Counted from the stretch's first letter, positions 1 through 6,271 are shown. The stretch: DNA of 7,971 bases from Bacteroidota bacterium (GCA_021785235.1 JAJYGB010000632.1:1-7971); one strand, 5' to 3'. Notes: a model not told the origin generated them from the sequence alone. Translations and numbers: made by a program.

Positions 1-982
1 CGACGCGGGATTATGCTGGTACAAATATTACGGCTGGCCCGATTCTTACGCGCGGTTCATCGAATACATTTGGGCGCGGTACCAGGCCAACAACGACGTC
101 CTTAGCCCCATACACCTGGACATTATAGATGAGACGGTAAGTCCCGCCGATTATACCGCTGCGATACACGAGGTCTTCAAAAAATTCGGCCCTCCTCCAT
201 TCGGTACTTTGCTTTCGGCAAATGCGAACCCGTCCACGCTTGAAAACTGGGGCGACAGCTCGTGGGTCACGCTCCAACAAATCGGCAACATGCGTGAGCA
301 CAACAACTACTGGTATCTAACGGAAATTTATAATTTGAAGGACCCGAAGCCCGCACTGAACGGCGAGCCGTACTACGCCGGCTACAAGGATGATCGGGGA
401 CCTGGTGCCGCAAATTACAAACTGGGCGCGACCGGAGGAAGCAAGCTTGACAACGCATTTGTCAGGTCGGGCATTTACGGAAGCTTTCTCTCAGGCGGAT
501 TCGCCGGACATGTCTACGGTGCCGAAGGTATCTGGGGCGCCGACATCGAGTCCTCCGCGCCTACTCACATGTGGGACGCGTTCCAATGGCGCTCAGGTGC
601 CGAGATGCAGTATCTCAGAACTTTTGCATTCTCAATCGGCAACCGCTACCAGGATCTCGTTCCGATCGCCGACCTTGTTTCTCCGAACAAGACTCCCATC
701 ATACTCGGCTACCGGGGCTGGGCATACTGCGCGCGCACTCCCGATAAGGATATCTTCCTGGCCTATTTCGAAGAAGAGTGCCCGCAGTCCCAGATTCGCG
801 GCGCGAGGCTCAACAGCGTGTACAAGGCGGAATGGTTCAACCCGCGCGACGGCACGTGGCAAAACGTCGGAGACGGAACGCTGGTGTCGAGCAAGATCGG
901 GATCATCATGCTCCCGAATTTCCCCGACGATGAGGACTGGGGGCTGAAGCTGGTTTACAAGGGGCCTTTATCGATGAACTAG
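1..982 (+). CDS. DUF4038-family glycoside hydrolase (apiosidase-like), 5' end outside window
   Basis: The frame is open from base 2 to a TAG stop at 980-982, giving 326 residues, and the start lies upstream of the window. The segment runs through the second half of a TIM-barrel-like domain: an ARYQANNDV helix/strand (25-33), SANANPSTL (72-80), then NGEPYY (120-125), whose Glu122 matches the conserved PxxxGEPxY position of DUF4038, and SGGFAGHVYGAEGIW (164-178), a hallmark of the family. A beta-rich tail follows (about 235-326) with FLAYFEEE and AEWFNPRDGTW, typical of the 'putative collagen-binding' domain that follows DUF4038. The family includes GH140 apiosidase, so the protein probably cleaves plant or other polysaccharide side chains outside the cytoplasm; the actual substrate cannot be told. 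The missing N-terminus presumably holds a signal peptide. No relation to the downstream operon is evident. The family is fairly sure, the activity is not. Confidence 0.75.
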   Translation, partial: DAGLCWYKYYGWPDSYARFIEYIWARYQANNDVLSPIHLDIIDETVSPADYTAAIHEVFKKFGPPPFGTLLSANANPSTLENWGDSSWVTLQQIGNMREHNNYWYLTEIYNLKDPKPALNGEPYYAGYKDDRGPGAANYKLGATGGSKLDNAFVRSGIYGSFLSGGFAGHVYGAEGIWGADIESSAPTHMWDAFQWRSGAEMQYLRTFAFSIGNRYQDLVPIADLVSPNKTPIILGYRGWAYCARTPDKDIFLAYFEEECPQSQIRGARLNSVYKAEWFNPRDGTWQNVGDGTLVSSKIGIIMLPNFPDDEDWGLKLVYKGPLSMN

Positions 983-1013
983 CAAAATGGACGGTGACCG
1001 TTACATCGATAGT

Positions 1014-1027
1014 GGCGGTCAGCCGCC
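1014..1027 (+). other. Small GC-rich hairpin after the hydrolase gene
   Basis: GGCGG and CCGCC (1014-1018 and 1023-1027) are perfect inverted arms around a TCAG loop, 31 bp after the hydrolase stop. The stem is short, and it is followed by TCCTCA rather than a T-run, so it is at best a weak or factor-dependent termination signal. It could also be chance. Confidence 0.25.
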
Positions 1028-1088
1028 TCCTCATGATCGGACTTCGGACAATGGGGGCGTCATCCCGTACCGGCCTCCGCTTCTTCTC

Positions 1089-1119
1089 TTGAAGTTCTTC
1101 ACCTCTGACCGTAAATTTT
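1089..1119 (+). promoter_or_regulatory. Candidate Bacteroidota-type promoter of the etfBA operon
   Basis: TTG at 1089-1091 and TAAATTTT at 1112-1119, 20 bp apart, match the -33 TTG and -7 TAnnTTTG layout of the Bacteroidota housekeeping promoter except for the last base. The elements lie in the A/T-rich end of the 172-bp gap before etfB. A transcript starting about 7 bases downstream would have a leader of roughly 30 nt. A sigma70-like reading of the same spot, TTGAAG-N17-TAAATT, is also possible, as is TATACT at 1122-1127. No start site has been mapped. Confidence 0.4.
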
Positions 1120-1144
1120 TATATACTTACCACAAATCCTGAAA

Positions 1145-1148
1145 GAGG
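1145..1148 (+). promoter_or_regulatory. Ribosome binding site of etfB
   Basis: GAGG sits 6 nt before the ATG at 1155 and fixes that codon as the start. It is the first of several strong Shine-Dalgarno sequences on this strand. Confidence 0.75.
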
Positions 1149-1154
1149 TAACAA

Positions 1155-1907
1155 ATGAAACTCTTCGTTTGTGTCAACCAGGTCCCGGATACAGAAACCA
1201 AAGTCAAAGTAGGTCAAGACGGCAAAACCATTGACCGCTCCGAGATCAACCTGATCCTCAATCCTTATGATGAATTCGCGATCGAAGCAGCGCTGCAGTT
1301 GAAAGACAAGACCGGCGGAGAGGTCACTTACGTATCGGTCGGCGGCGACTCGAACAAGGAAGTCATCCGCAAAGCTCTTGCGATGGGCGGCGACAAAGGC
1401 ATTCACATTAAAACAGACAACGCCGGTGATTCATATTCGGTCGCTTCGATGATAGCGGCCGCGCTCAAGGACACAGGTGCGGATATGATCTTCTTCGGAA
1501 AGCAATCGATAGACTACGACGATTCGGCCGTGGGGACAATGGCTGCCGAGATGCTCGGACTGCCGTCCGCGTCGGTGGTCGTAAAGCTCGATGTGGATGA
1601 AAACGCCAGGAAAGCGGTTTGCGAGAGAGAAATTGAAGGTGGCAAGGAAACCGTGGAGCTTACGCTCCCCTGCGTCATCACGGCGCAAAAAGGTCTGAAC
1701 GAACCGCGATATCCCTCGTTGAAGGGAATAATGGCCGCGAAGTCGAAACCGATACAGGAAATCACACCCTCGGCGGCCGAGTCACTGACCGAAGTGGTGG
1801 CTATGAGAAAGCCGCCGGCGAAGCAGCCCGGCAAGATACTCGGGACGGACAAGAGCGCCGTTCCGGAACTTGTCAAACTCCTTCACGAAGAAGCAAAAAT
1901 CATCTAA
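1155..1907 (+). CDS. etfB: Electron transfer flavoprotein subunit beta
   Basis: The small subunit (250 residues, the usual length) of the cytoplasmic ETF heterodimer, which takes electrons from acyl-CoA and other flavin dehydrogenases and passes them to the quinone pool through ETF-quinone oxidoreductase. Visible landmarks are the N-terminal strand MKLFVCVNQVPD, the NPYDEFAIEAAL segment (36-47), KALAMGGDKGIHI (73-85), GKQSIDYDD (115-123) in the nucleotide-binding fold, and CEREIEGGKETVEL with LPCVIT (156-176), a near match to the ETF-beta signature. LNEPRYPSLKGIM (181-193) corresponds to the partner-recognition loop of mammalian ETF, with Leu189 at the place of its anchor leucine. This makes it look like a classical (human-like) ETF rather than a FixA-type bifurcating one; that assignment is an inference. 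It lies first in the operon, 16 bp before etfA. Confidence 0.96.
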   Translation: MKLFVCVNQVPDTETKVKVGQDGKTIDRSEINLILNPYDEFAIEAALQLKDKTGGEVTYVSVGGDSNKEVIRKALAMGGDKGIHIKTDNAGDSYSVASMIAAALKDTGADMIFFGKQSIDYDDSAVGTMAAEMLGLPSASVVVKLDVDENARKAVCEREIEGGKETVELTLPCVITAQKGLNEPRYPSLKGIMAAKSKPIQEITPSAAESLTEVVAMRKPPAKQPGKILGTDKSAVPELVKLLHEEAKII

Positions 1908-1912
1908 GCATC

Positions 1913-1918
1913 GAGGAA
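1913..1918 (+). promoter_or_regulatory. Ribosome binding site that fixes the etfA start
   Basis: GAGGAA lies 5 nt before the ATG at 1924. The etfA frame is open further upstream, to a GTG- or TTG-like codon near 1870 inside etfB, but that would add 18 residues with no homology to the family. This site plus the typical N-terminus MKIIAFAE support 1924. Confidence 0.75.
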
Positions 1919-1923
1919 ATGAA

Positions 1924-2922
1924 ATGAAGATAATTGCATTTGCGGAAACCAGCCACGGCCCTCAAGGAGCCGGGAGCAAGTTCAAGAAAGTCGCATTTGA
2001 AGCCGCGCACGCCGCGTCGCGTCTGGCCGGAGAACTCGGCGGCGAAGCCGTAGCGCTCGTCATCGGAAAAGGGGTCGAAGGGATTGCCCCGGAACTCGGC
2101 AGCTACGGGATAAAGAAAGTCCACGTCGTCGAAAACGAAAAGCTTGGCGTATACTCCGCAACGGCGTATGCGAAGGTTATCGCGTCTGTTGCCGAATCTG
2201 TGTCGGCTGACGTTGTGATCTTCCCGGCGAGCGCAATGGGCAAGGACCTGGCGCCGAGAGTCGCGGCAAAACTCAAGGCCGGCCTGGCCGCGGACTGCAT
2301 TGCTCTCAAGGCCGAAAGCGGCTCCGTTCTGGCGACGCGCCCTGTCTACGCGGGCAAGGGACTCATCGACATGAAAATAAACTCGCCGAAAAAAGTCTTC
2401 ACGTTGAGGCCAAACGTTTTTAGCCCCGGCGCGCCGAACGGCTCTCCCGCACCGGTCGAGAAGATTGCTGTGGATTTGAAGGACTCCGACTTCGCGTCGC
2501 GCGTGACAGGCATATCGGTAGCGAAGGCCGGCAGGCCCGATTTGACAGAAGCGAACATAATAGTCTCCGGCGGGAGAGGATTGGGCGGGCCTGAGAATTT
2601 CAACATCGTGGAAAGTCTGGCTGATGTGCTTGGTGCGGCGGTGGGCGCGTCCAGGGCGGTTGTCGACGCGGGATGGAGACCCCACGACGATCAGGTCGGA
2701 CAGACGGGAAAGACGGTTTCGCCGTCGCTCTACGTCGCGGTTGCCATCTCCGGCGCGATTCAGCATTTGGCCGGGATGTCGTCTTCCAAGTACATCGTAG
2801 CTATCAACAAGGACAAAGACGCGCCTATTTTCCAGGTTGCCGACTACGGAATTGTCGGTGACGCATTCGAAGTAGTCCCGGAACTCACAATCGAACTTAA
2901 AAAGGCTCTTGGAAAAGACTGA
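1924..2922 (+). CDS. etfA: Electron transfer flavoprotein subunit alpha
   Basis: The large, FAD-carrying subunit of ETF, 332 residues, which is normal for the family. Residues 1 to about 190 form the nucleotide-binding-like domain I, including FPASAMGKDLAPRVAAKLKAG (about 100-120). The C-terminal FAD domain is textbook: SGGRGLGGPENF (215-226), GASRAVVDAGW (241-251), QVGQTGKTVSP (257-267), and the stretch 269-295, which fits the PROSITE ETF-alpha pattern throughout (LYVAVAISGAIQH, then G, then IVAIN). INKDKDAPIFQVADYGIVGD (294-313) closes the flavin site. No residue known to contact FAD appears to be missing. It pairs with EtfB encoded just upstream. Neither an ETF-quinone oxidoreductase nor an acyl-CoA dehydrogenase is in the window, so the electron donor and acceptor must be encoded elsewhere. 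Confidence 0.97.
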   Translation: MKIIAFAETSHGPQGAGSKFKKVAFEAAHAASRLAGELGGEAVALVIGKGVEGIAPELGSYGIKKVHVVENEKLGVYSATAYAKVIASVAESVSADVVIFPASAMGKDLAPRVAAKLKAGLAADCIALKAESGSVLATRPVYAGKGLIDMKINSPKKVFTLRPNVFSPGAPNGSPAPVEKIAVDLKDSDFASRVTGISVAKAGRPDLTEANIIVSGGRGLGGPENFNIVESLADVLGAAVGASRAVVDAGWRPHDDQVGQTGKTVSPSLYVAVAISGAIQHLAGMSSSKYIVAINKDKDAPIFQVADYGIVGDAFEVVPELTIELKKALGKD

Positions 2923-2947
2923 GCGATTCCCCAAATTGACGACGAAC

Positions 2948-2953
2948 GAGGAG
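2948..2953 (+). promoter_or_regulatory. Ribosome binding site selecting a TTG start
   Basis: GAGGAG stands 8 nt before TTG at 2962. No ATG lies near the expected N-terminus of this protein, so this site is the main argument for the non-canonical start. A GTG at 2971 is the alternative, with 17 nt spacing, which is less suitable. Confidence 0.65.
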
Positions 2954-2961
2954 AACGCTAA

Positions 2962-3564
2962 TTGGATAAAGTGTTGGTAGACATACTCGGACTTTCGCCG
3001 AGTCCATCGAGCCCGGGGGCATACGCTCTGATACTGAAAGAGACAGAAGGAGAGCGGAGGCTTCCGATAATTATAGGACAATTTGAAGCACAGGCAATCG
3101 CACTCGAGCTCGAAGGGATCAAGCCCCCGAGACCGCTCACGCACGATCTTGTGAGGAACGTCCTGGATTCGCTCGGCAACACACTCTCCGACGTATTAAT
3201 AAGCGAGTTGCGCGAAGGGACGTTTTACGCGCGCCTCAACGTGGAAGGAAATGCAGTAAGCCACCAGATAGATGCCCGGCCAAGCGACGCGATCGCGATC
3301 GCCATAAGGTTCGGTGCCCCGATCTTTGTCGCTGAATCGGTGATGGAAGAAGCCGGGGCTGTCCCGGACACCGACGAGGGCGATGAGGGAATCGAGGGCA
3401 AAGGCGAAAGGACCAAGAAGAACCGTGAGCGGTCGCCGGCTTACACAAAAGAATCCAAGATGGAGCAACTTCAAAAGGAACTCACAGAAGCAATCAGCCG
3501 AGAGGACTACGAAAAGGCCGCCAAACTGCGCGATGAAATCAGGCGGCTCCAGCTCGGCGACTGA
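2962..3564 (+). CDS. DUF151 'bifunctional nuclease' family protein with C-terminal UVR motif
   Basis: 200 residues from a TTG start. Residues 1-131 are a DUF151 (BFN) domain, recognisable by RRLPIIIGQFEAQAIALELEG (about 32-52), PPRPLTHDL (55-63), GTFYARL (86-92) and IDARPSDAIAIAIR (103-116). Proteins with this domain are annotated as bifunctional nucleases because a plant member was reported to have RNase and DNase activity; the role in most bacteria is not established. An acidic, charged linker (132-165) leads to a UVR motif (167-197, QKELTEAISREDYEKAAKLR), the helical hairpin that joins UvrB to UvrC and also occurs in ClpC and McsA, so it probably binds a partner protein. No signal peptide, so cytoplasmic. 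It sits 39 bp after etfA, probably in the same transcript. The architecture is secure, the function is not. Confidence 0.9.
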   Translation: MDKVLVDILGLSPSPSSPGAYALILKETEGERRLPIIIGQFEAQAIALELEGIKPPRPLTHDLVRNVLDSLGNTLSDVLISELREGTFYARLNVEGNAVSHQIDARPSDAIAIAIRFGAPIFVAESVMEEAGAVPDTDEGDEGIEGKGERTKKNRERSPAYTKESKMEQLQKELTEAISREDYEKAAKLRDEIRRLQLGD

Positions 3565-3591
3565 TCCTCACAAGAAAGGACGGAGGCCCGA

Positions 3592-4347
3592 ATGAAATTT
3601 CTCACACTGGCTATCGCGGCACTTTCGATTGCCGCATTCTCCTCGCCAAACCTTCAGGACATGCTCAAGACGAGCGACGAGCTCTTCAACAAGTTCGATA
3701 ACAAGGGCGCGCTCGAAATCCTCCTCAACACCGACAAGGAATTTCCGCACAACGCGGAAGTACTCTGGAGGTTGTGCCGGGTGGAGACGCATATTGCGGA
3801 CCACATGCCCGTCGCGACTGACGACGAAAAGGATGCACAGCTTAAGGTATACCACACGGCTTACGATTACGCTGACAGCGCCGTGGCCGCGGATCCAAAG
3901 AACTCCATGGCCTACACGTACCGCGCGGTGGCGGACGGGAAGATTGCCCTTTTCAAGGGGGTTTTCAGCGTCGGGTCGATCGTCAAGCAGGTCAGGAATG
4001 ATTGTGAAAGCGCGATCGCTCTCGACCCGAACAACGCGATAGCCTATTATGTCCTGGGAAGGACCCACGCCAAGCTCGCCGAGAAACCGAAGATGTTCCG
4101 CTGGCCCCTTGGCCTGGCCTGGGGAAATATCGACGACGCGATCAAGTTCTTCCAGAAAGCCGTTTCTCTAGATCCAAATTTCGTGATGTTCCGCCTCGAC
4201 TTGGCAAAGGCCTATATCAATAACGACGAGGACCAGAAAGCCAAGGAGCAGCTTACCGTGATTCCCTCGATCCCGAAGCGGGATGAGGATGACGATTCAC
4301 TGAAGACCGTGGCGGCGTCGATGCTTCAAGAACTCAACAAGAAATAG
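3592..4347 (+). CDS. Exported tetratricopeptide-repeat protein, RMDN-like
   Basis: 251 residues, with GGAGG (3582-3586) 5 nt before the ATG. The N-terminus (1-18) looks like a short signal peptide: Lys2, a hydrophobic run LTLAIAALSIAAF, then Ser-Ser-Pro. The mature part is built of TPR-type helix pairs around 22-65, 83-115, 136-165 and 180-220, with repeated A-x-x-x-DP-N phrases (VAADPKNSMAY, IALDPNNAIAYYVLGR, VSLDPNFVMFRLDLAKAY). LGRTHAK followed by MFRWPLGLAWGNIDDAIKFF and YINNDEDQKAKEQL recalls the TPR module of the RMDN (regulator of microtubule dynamics) proteins of mitochondria and their bacterial relatives. TPRs scaffold protein contacts; the partner is unknown. It is probably periplasmic, or bound to a membrane by an uncleaved N-terminal helix. 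It follows the DUF151 gene by 27 bp and ends the operon. The RMDN resemblance is from memory of family sequences. Confidence 0.85.
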   Translation: MKFLTLAIAALSIAAFSSPNLQDMLKTSDELFNKFDNKGALEILLNTDKEFPHNAEVLWRLCRVETHIADHMPVATDDEKDAQLKVYHTAYDYADSAVAADPKNSMAYTYRAVADGKIALFKGVFSVGSIVKQVRNDCESAIALDPNNAIAYYVLGRTHAKLAEKPKMFRWPLGLAWGNIDDAIKFFQKAVSLDPNFVMFRLDLAKAYINNDEDQKAKEQLTVIPSIPKRDEDDDSLKTVAASMLQELNKK

Positions 4348-4350
4348 GAT

Positions 4351-5826
4351 TCAGGCGGCGGTCTTGCGGTAGATAGACCTGCCGATTTTACACCTTTCGC
4401 AGCGCTTTTCCGAGCAGAGAGTGCGGTATAGGTGAAGTGCGCCCTGTTGGGCCATCACTGTCGCAATCATGTTATCGCCCCCGAAGAGGCTCTCCTTTAT
4501 CAGGAGAGTAATCATGTTATCCGCGGTCGGCGGATGGTCCCCGTAAATCCTCATCGCCCGTTCAAGCAGCTGGTTGTCATGAAAGATCCTCCCACGCAGA
4601 TAAGTCAACGGCAGGACGGTATTTATTATTATCTCCTCTGACCGCCCCGCACCGATTAGCATTCTTACTTCCGCGGAGGCGGGGGTGCCGAAGACGAAAT
4701 GACGCGTCCAGAAGCCCCGTGAGGGGACAATCAGTATCTCCCTCCAGGCCTCGAGGAAACCAGCGTCGTCCTTTTTTGATTGCGCTTTGATCAGCTCACC
4801 GGCCGTTTGATTCATGATTCGCTTCGCGAGCAGCATCGCTGCTCCGGCGATCCGGATCGTTGGGAAATTGTGGGGGCGGAGTTTAAAGAACAACCACTCA
4901 GCCTTGTCGACATACTCGCGCTTGTATTTCTTTCTCAGCGGCTGCCAGGCCGATTCAAGTTTCGCGCAGTACTCCTTCGACTCTTCGTCGAACTGTTTTG
5001 TTTCCACGGGCAATAGATTCGCCGTTGCGAACAGAATCGCCTCGATTGTCATCTCATCGTTCATAGAATGTTCCTTCAGAAAGCCGAGCGAGGCGGTCCG
5101 TGCCAGCTTTCTGAACGGCGCCGTATTTTTGCTGTACCCGAGTCCCTCCATTATGCCTTCGTAAAGAAGCTGGTCCCAATAGCTTTCGGTCTGAAGTTCC
5201 GATTCGTCGAATTTCCTATGCTCGATGTGCAGGTCGGAGAAATCCCTGAAATAGGTTTGTTTCGCCTCGAAAACCACCGGGCGGTTCTCTTCGATAATAT
5301 CCTTCAGCCTCTCTTCGAGCTTGTTCACTTTGTGGACAAACCGCTTTTCGCCGAGGAGCCTGAGATAACCCAATTTTGCTTCAAGAGGACAATTGCGGCT
5401 ATCGCCCGCGCATCGCAGCGGAATCATACGCTCTTCCGGTGCAAACCCCGCAAGAAAAGCGGAGGAATCGGCGGAGAGAAACTTAGACAGCTCAATGGTC
5501 TCGATCGTCCTGCCCGCTTGCGTGACGCAGACGCGCGTATCGTCGCACTCCGTAACAACGTGTAGAACGACCGAGTTATAGTTTCGGTCCCTGTAATGGT
5601 TGTGGGCGTACCAGTCTGAGCTAAGCCTGTGCAGTTCGATGTCACCGCGCAGCGTGATGCCGTTTATTACCACCAGGCTGTGCCTGAAGTCCGGACCGGT
5701 ATCCGAATTTACATCCCCTGTTTGCAGGACCTCAATCTTCTTCCCCGATACAGATTTCAGCCCCGAATTGAATTTCCTGTTCTTAAAGAGTTCCTTAAGC
5801 TGGAACTCGGAGAGCCCCTGACTCAT
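4351..5826 (-). CDS. DUF2851 family protein, function unknown
   Basis: 491 residues, last gene of the minus-strand operon. The N-terminal part carries the conserved DUF2851 phrases GDVNSDTGPDF (37-47), GDIELHRLSSDW (61-72) and NYNSVVLHVV (82-91). Further on come LLYEGIMEGLGYSKN (220-234), RPHNFPTIRIA (317-327) and NTVLPL (402-407). It ends with a small cysteine cluster, C471-x4-C476-x2-C479, that could hold a metal. There is no signal peptide or membrane segment, so it is likely cytoplasmic. The family is common in Bacteroidota and relatives and has no established role. Pro45-Asp46 followed by Glu64-Leu65-His66 resembles a degenerate PD-(D/E)XK nuclease core; this is only a suggestion. The ATG is 1 nt after the stop of the preceding gene and has only a weak Shine-Dalgarno (AAGATG), so translation is probably coupled. 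The stop faces the TPR gene stop at 3 bp. Confidence 0.88.
   Translation of the reverse strand: MSQGLSEFQLKELFKNRKFNSGLKSVSGKKIEVLQTGDVNSDTGPDFRHSLVVINGITLRGDIELHRLSSDWYAHNHYRDRNYNSVVLHVVTECDDTRVCVTQAGRTIETIELSKFLSADSSAFLAGFAPEERMIPLRCAGDSRNCPLEAKLGYLRLLGEKRFVHKVNKLEERLKDIIEENRPVVFEAKQTYFRDFSDLHIEHRKFDESELQTESYWDQLLYEGIMEGLGYSKNTAPFRKLARTASLGFLKEHSMNDEMTIEAILFATANLLPVETKQFDEESKEYCAKLESAWQPLRKKYKREYVDKAEWLFFKLRPHNFPTIRIAGAAMLLAKRIMNQTAGELIKAQSKKDDAGFLEAWREILIVPSRGFWTRHFVFGTPASAEVRMLIGAGRSEEIIINTVLPLTYLRGRIFHDNQLLERAMRIYGDHPPTADNMITLLIKESLFGGDNMIATVMAQQGALHLYRTLCSEKRCERCKIGRSIYRKTAA
4356..4390 (+). terminator. Probable intrinsic terminator of the etfB-etfA-DUF151-TPR operon
   Basis: CGGCGGTCT (4356-4364) pairs with AGACC-T-GCCG (4375-4384), giving 9 base pairs with one bulged T and a 10-nt loop, followed by ATTTTA. 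It begins 9 bases after the TPR gene stop and therefore lies within the last codons of the opposing DUF2851 gene. Read on the minus strand, the same hairpin has no T-run after it, so it should act only on plus-strand transcripts. Confidence 0.45.
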
Positions 5827-5827
5827 C

Positions 5828-6271
5828 TTACATCTTTTTGTGTGAGAAGATCCTCGTCTTCCTTGTTACTCTGCTCTTTCCGTGTAAGTCGCTGAGTACG
5901 GCGACGATCTCGTTCTGTCCCGGTTTCAGATAGACTCTCGGAAAGACGGCGGTCATCGAATCAGAAACGACAACCATGTCCTGTTTCTCGCCGTTCACAA
6001 ATAAGTATATGAGTTTCTGGGAAGTATCGGTCCTGGTTATCATCCTGAGGGATGTAGAATCGCCCGCGACTTCGCTCATAACTGAAGTGGAATCGAATTC
6101 GAACCGGAACTCGTTCGCCATCAGCCCGGCCGAAGGGTCAGCGAAGCCTGGTTCCCTGTAGAGATCGTCCCCCCTGTCACGCCTTTCGATGATGACCGGC
6201 AGCGAGAAGAAGAGCACGGTCAGCACCAGGAACGTCAGCCACTTAAGACTTTTTTTTATGAAATATTTCAT
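5828..6271 (-). CDS. Membrane-anchored hypothetical protein with a short extracytoplasmic beta domain
   Basis: 147 residues, not recognised as a named family. A basic start (MKYFIKKSLK) precedes one hydrophobic segment (11-28, WLTFLVLTVLFFSLPVII), then RRDRGD. This suggests an N-terminal anchor or uncleaved signal. The positive charges on both flanks make orientation uncertain, though N-in is favoured. The rest has no further membrane helix and is rich in short beta-like stretches. The end LKPGQNEIVAVLSDLHGKSR (115-134) has the 'L..G.N.I.V...D..G' rhythm of bacterial Ig-like or carbohydrate-binding beta-sandwich domains. Its ATG shares one base with the pyrF stop (TAATG), with AAGAGG immediately upstream at unusually short spacing. 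It is followed by the DUF2851 gene after 1 nt, which suggests the two act together. Real gene status rests on length, the tight junctions and the sensible protein features. Confidence 0.75.
   Translation of the reverse strand: MKYFIKKSLKWLTFLVLTVLFFSLPVIIERRDRGDDLYREPGFADPSAGLMANEFRFEFDSTSVMSEVAGDSTSLRMITRTDTSQKLIYLFVNGEKQDMVVVSDSMTAVFPRVYLKPGQNEIVAVLSDLHGKSRVTRKTRIFSHKKM

Noticed and set aside
1..11. CGACGCGGGAT recurs near 2665
   Set aside because: Eleven bases in GC-rich coding sequence, in unrelated genes; expected by chance.
390..947. Plus-strand 185-codon frame inside the glycoside hydrolase
   Set aside because: Ser/Arg/Thr-rich translation typical of an out-of-frame reading; the hydrolase frame has clear family motifs over the same bases.
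983..1154. Search of the 172-bp gap for a small gene, tRNA or riboswitch
   Set aside because: Only the short hairpin and promoter-like elements are seen; no cloverleaf, no conserved aptamer pattern and no credible coding frame.
1870..1923. Upstream extension of etfA by 18 codons
   Set aside because: It overlaps the etfB end, has no family-like sequence, and the GAGGAA site favours the ATG at 1924.
1919..1927. Minimal ORF ATG-AAA-TGA overlapping the etfA start
   Set aside because: Two codons only, arising from the overlap of the spacer with the etfA ATG; no sign of regulatory use.
1900..3144. Long (414-codon) open frame on the minus strand opposite etfA
   Set aside because: It is antisense to a certain gene, its translation is rich in Arg/Cys/His/Tyr without any recognisable domain, and it arises from codon bias of the etfA strand.
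3568..4068. Minus-strand open frame of 166 codons opposite the TPR gene
   Set aside because: Shadow of the TPR gene, with no ribosome binding site or domain and no support beyond being open.
5068..5565. Plus-strand open frame of 165 codons inside the DUF2851 gene
   Set aside because: Antisense to a well-supported family member, with no recognisable features.
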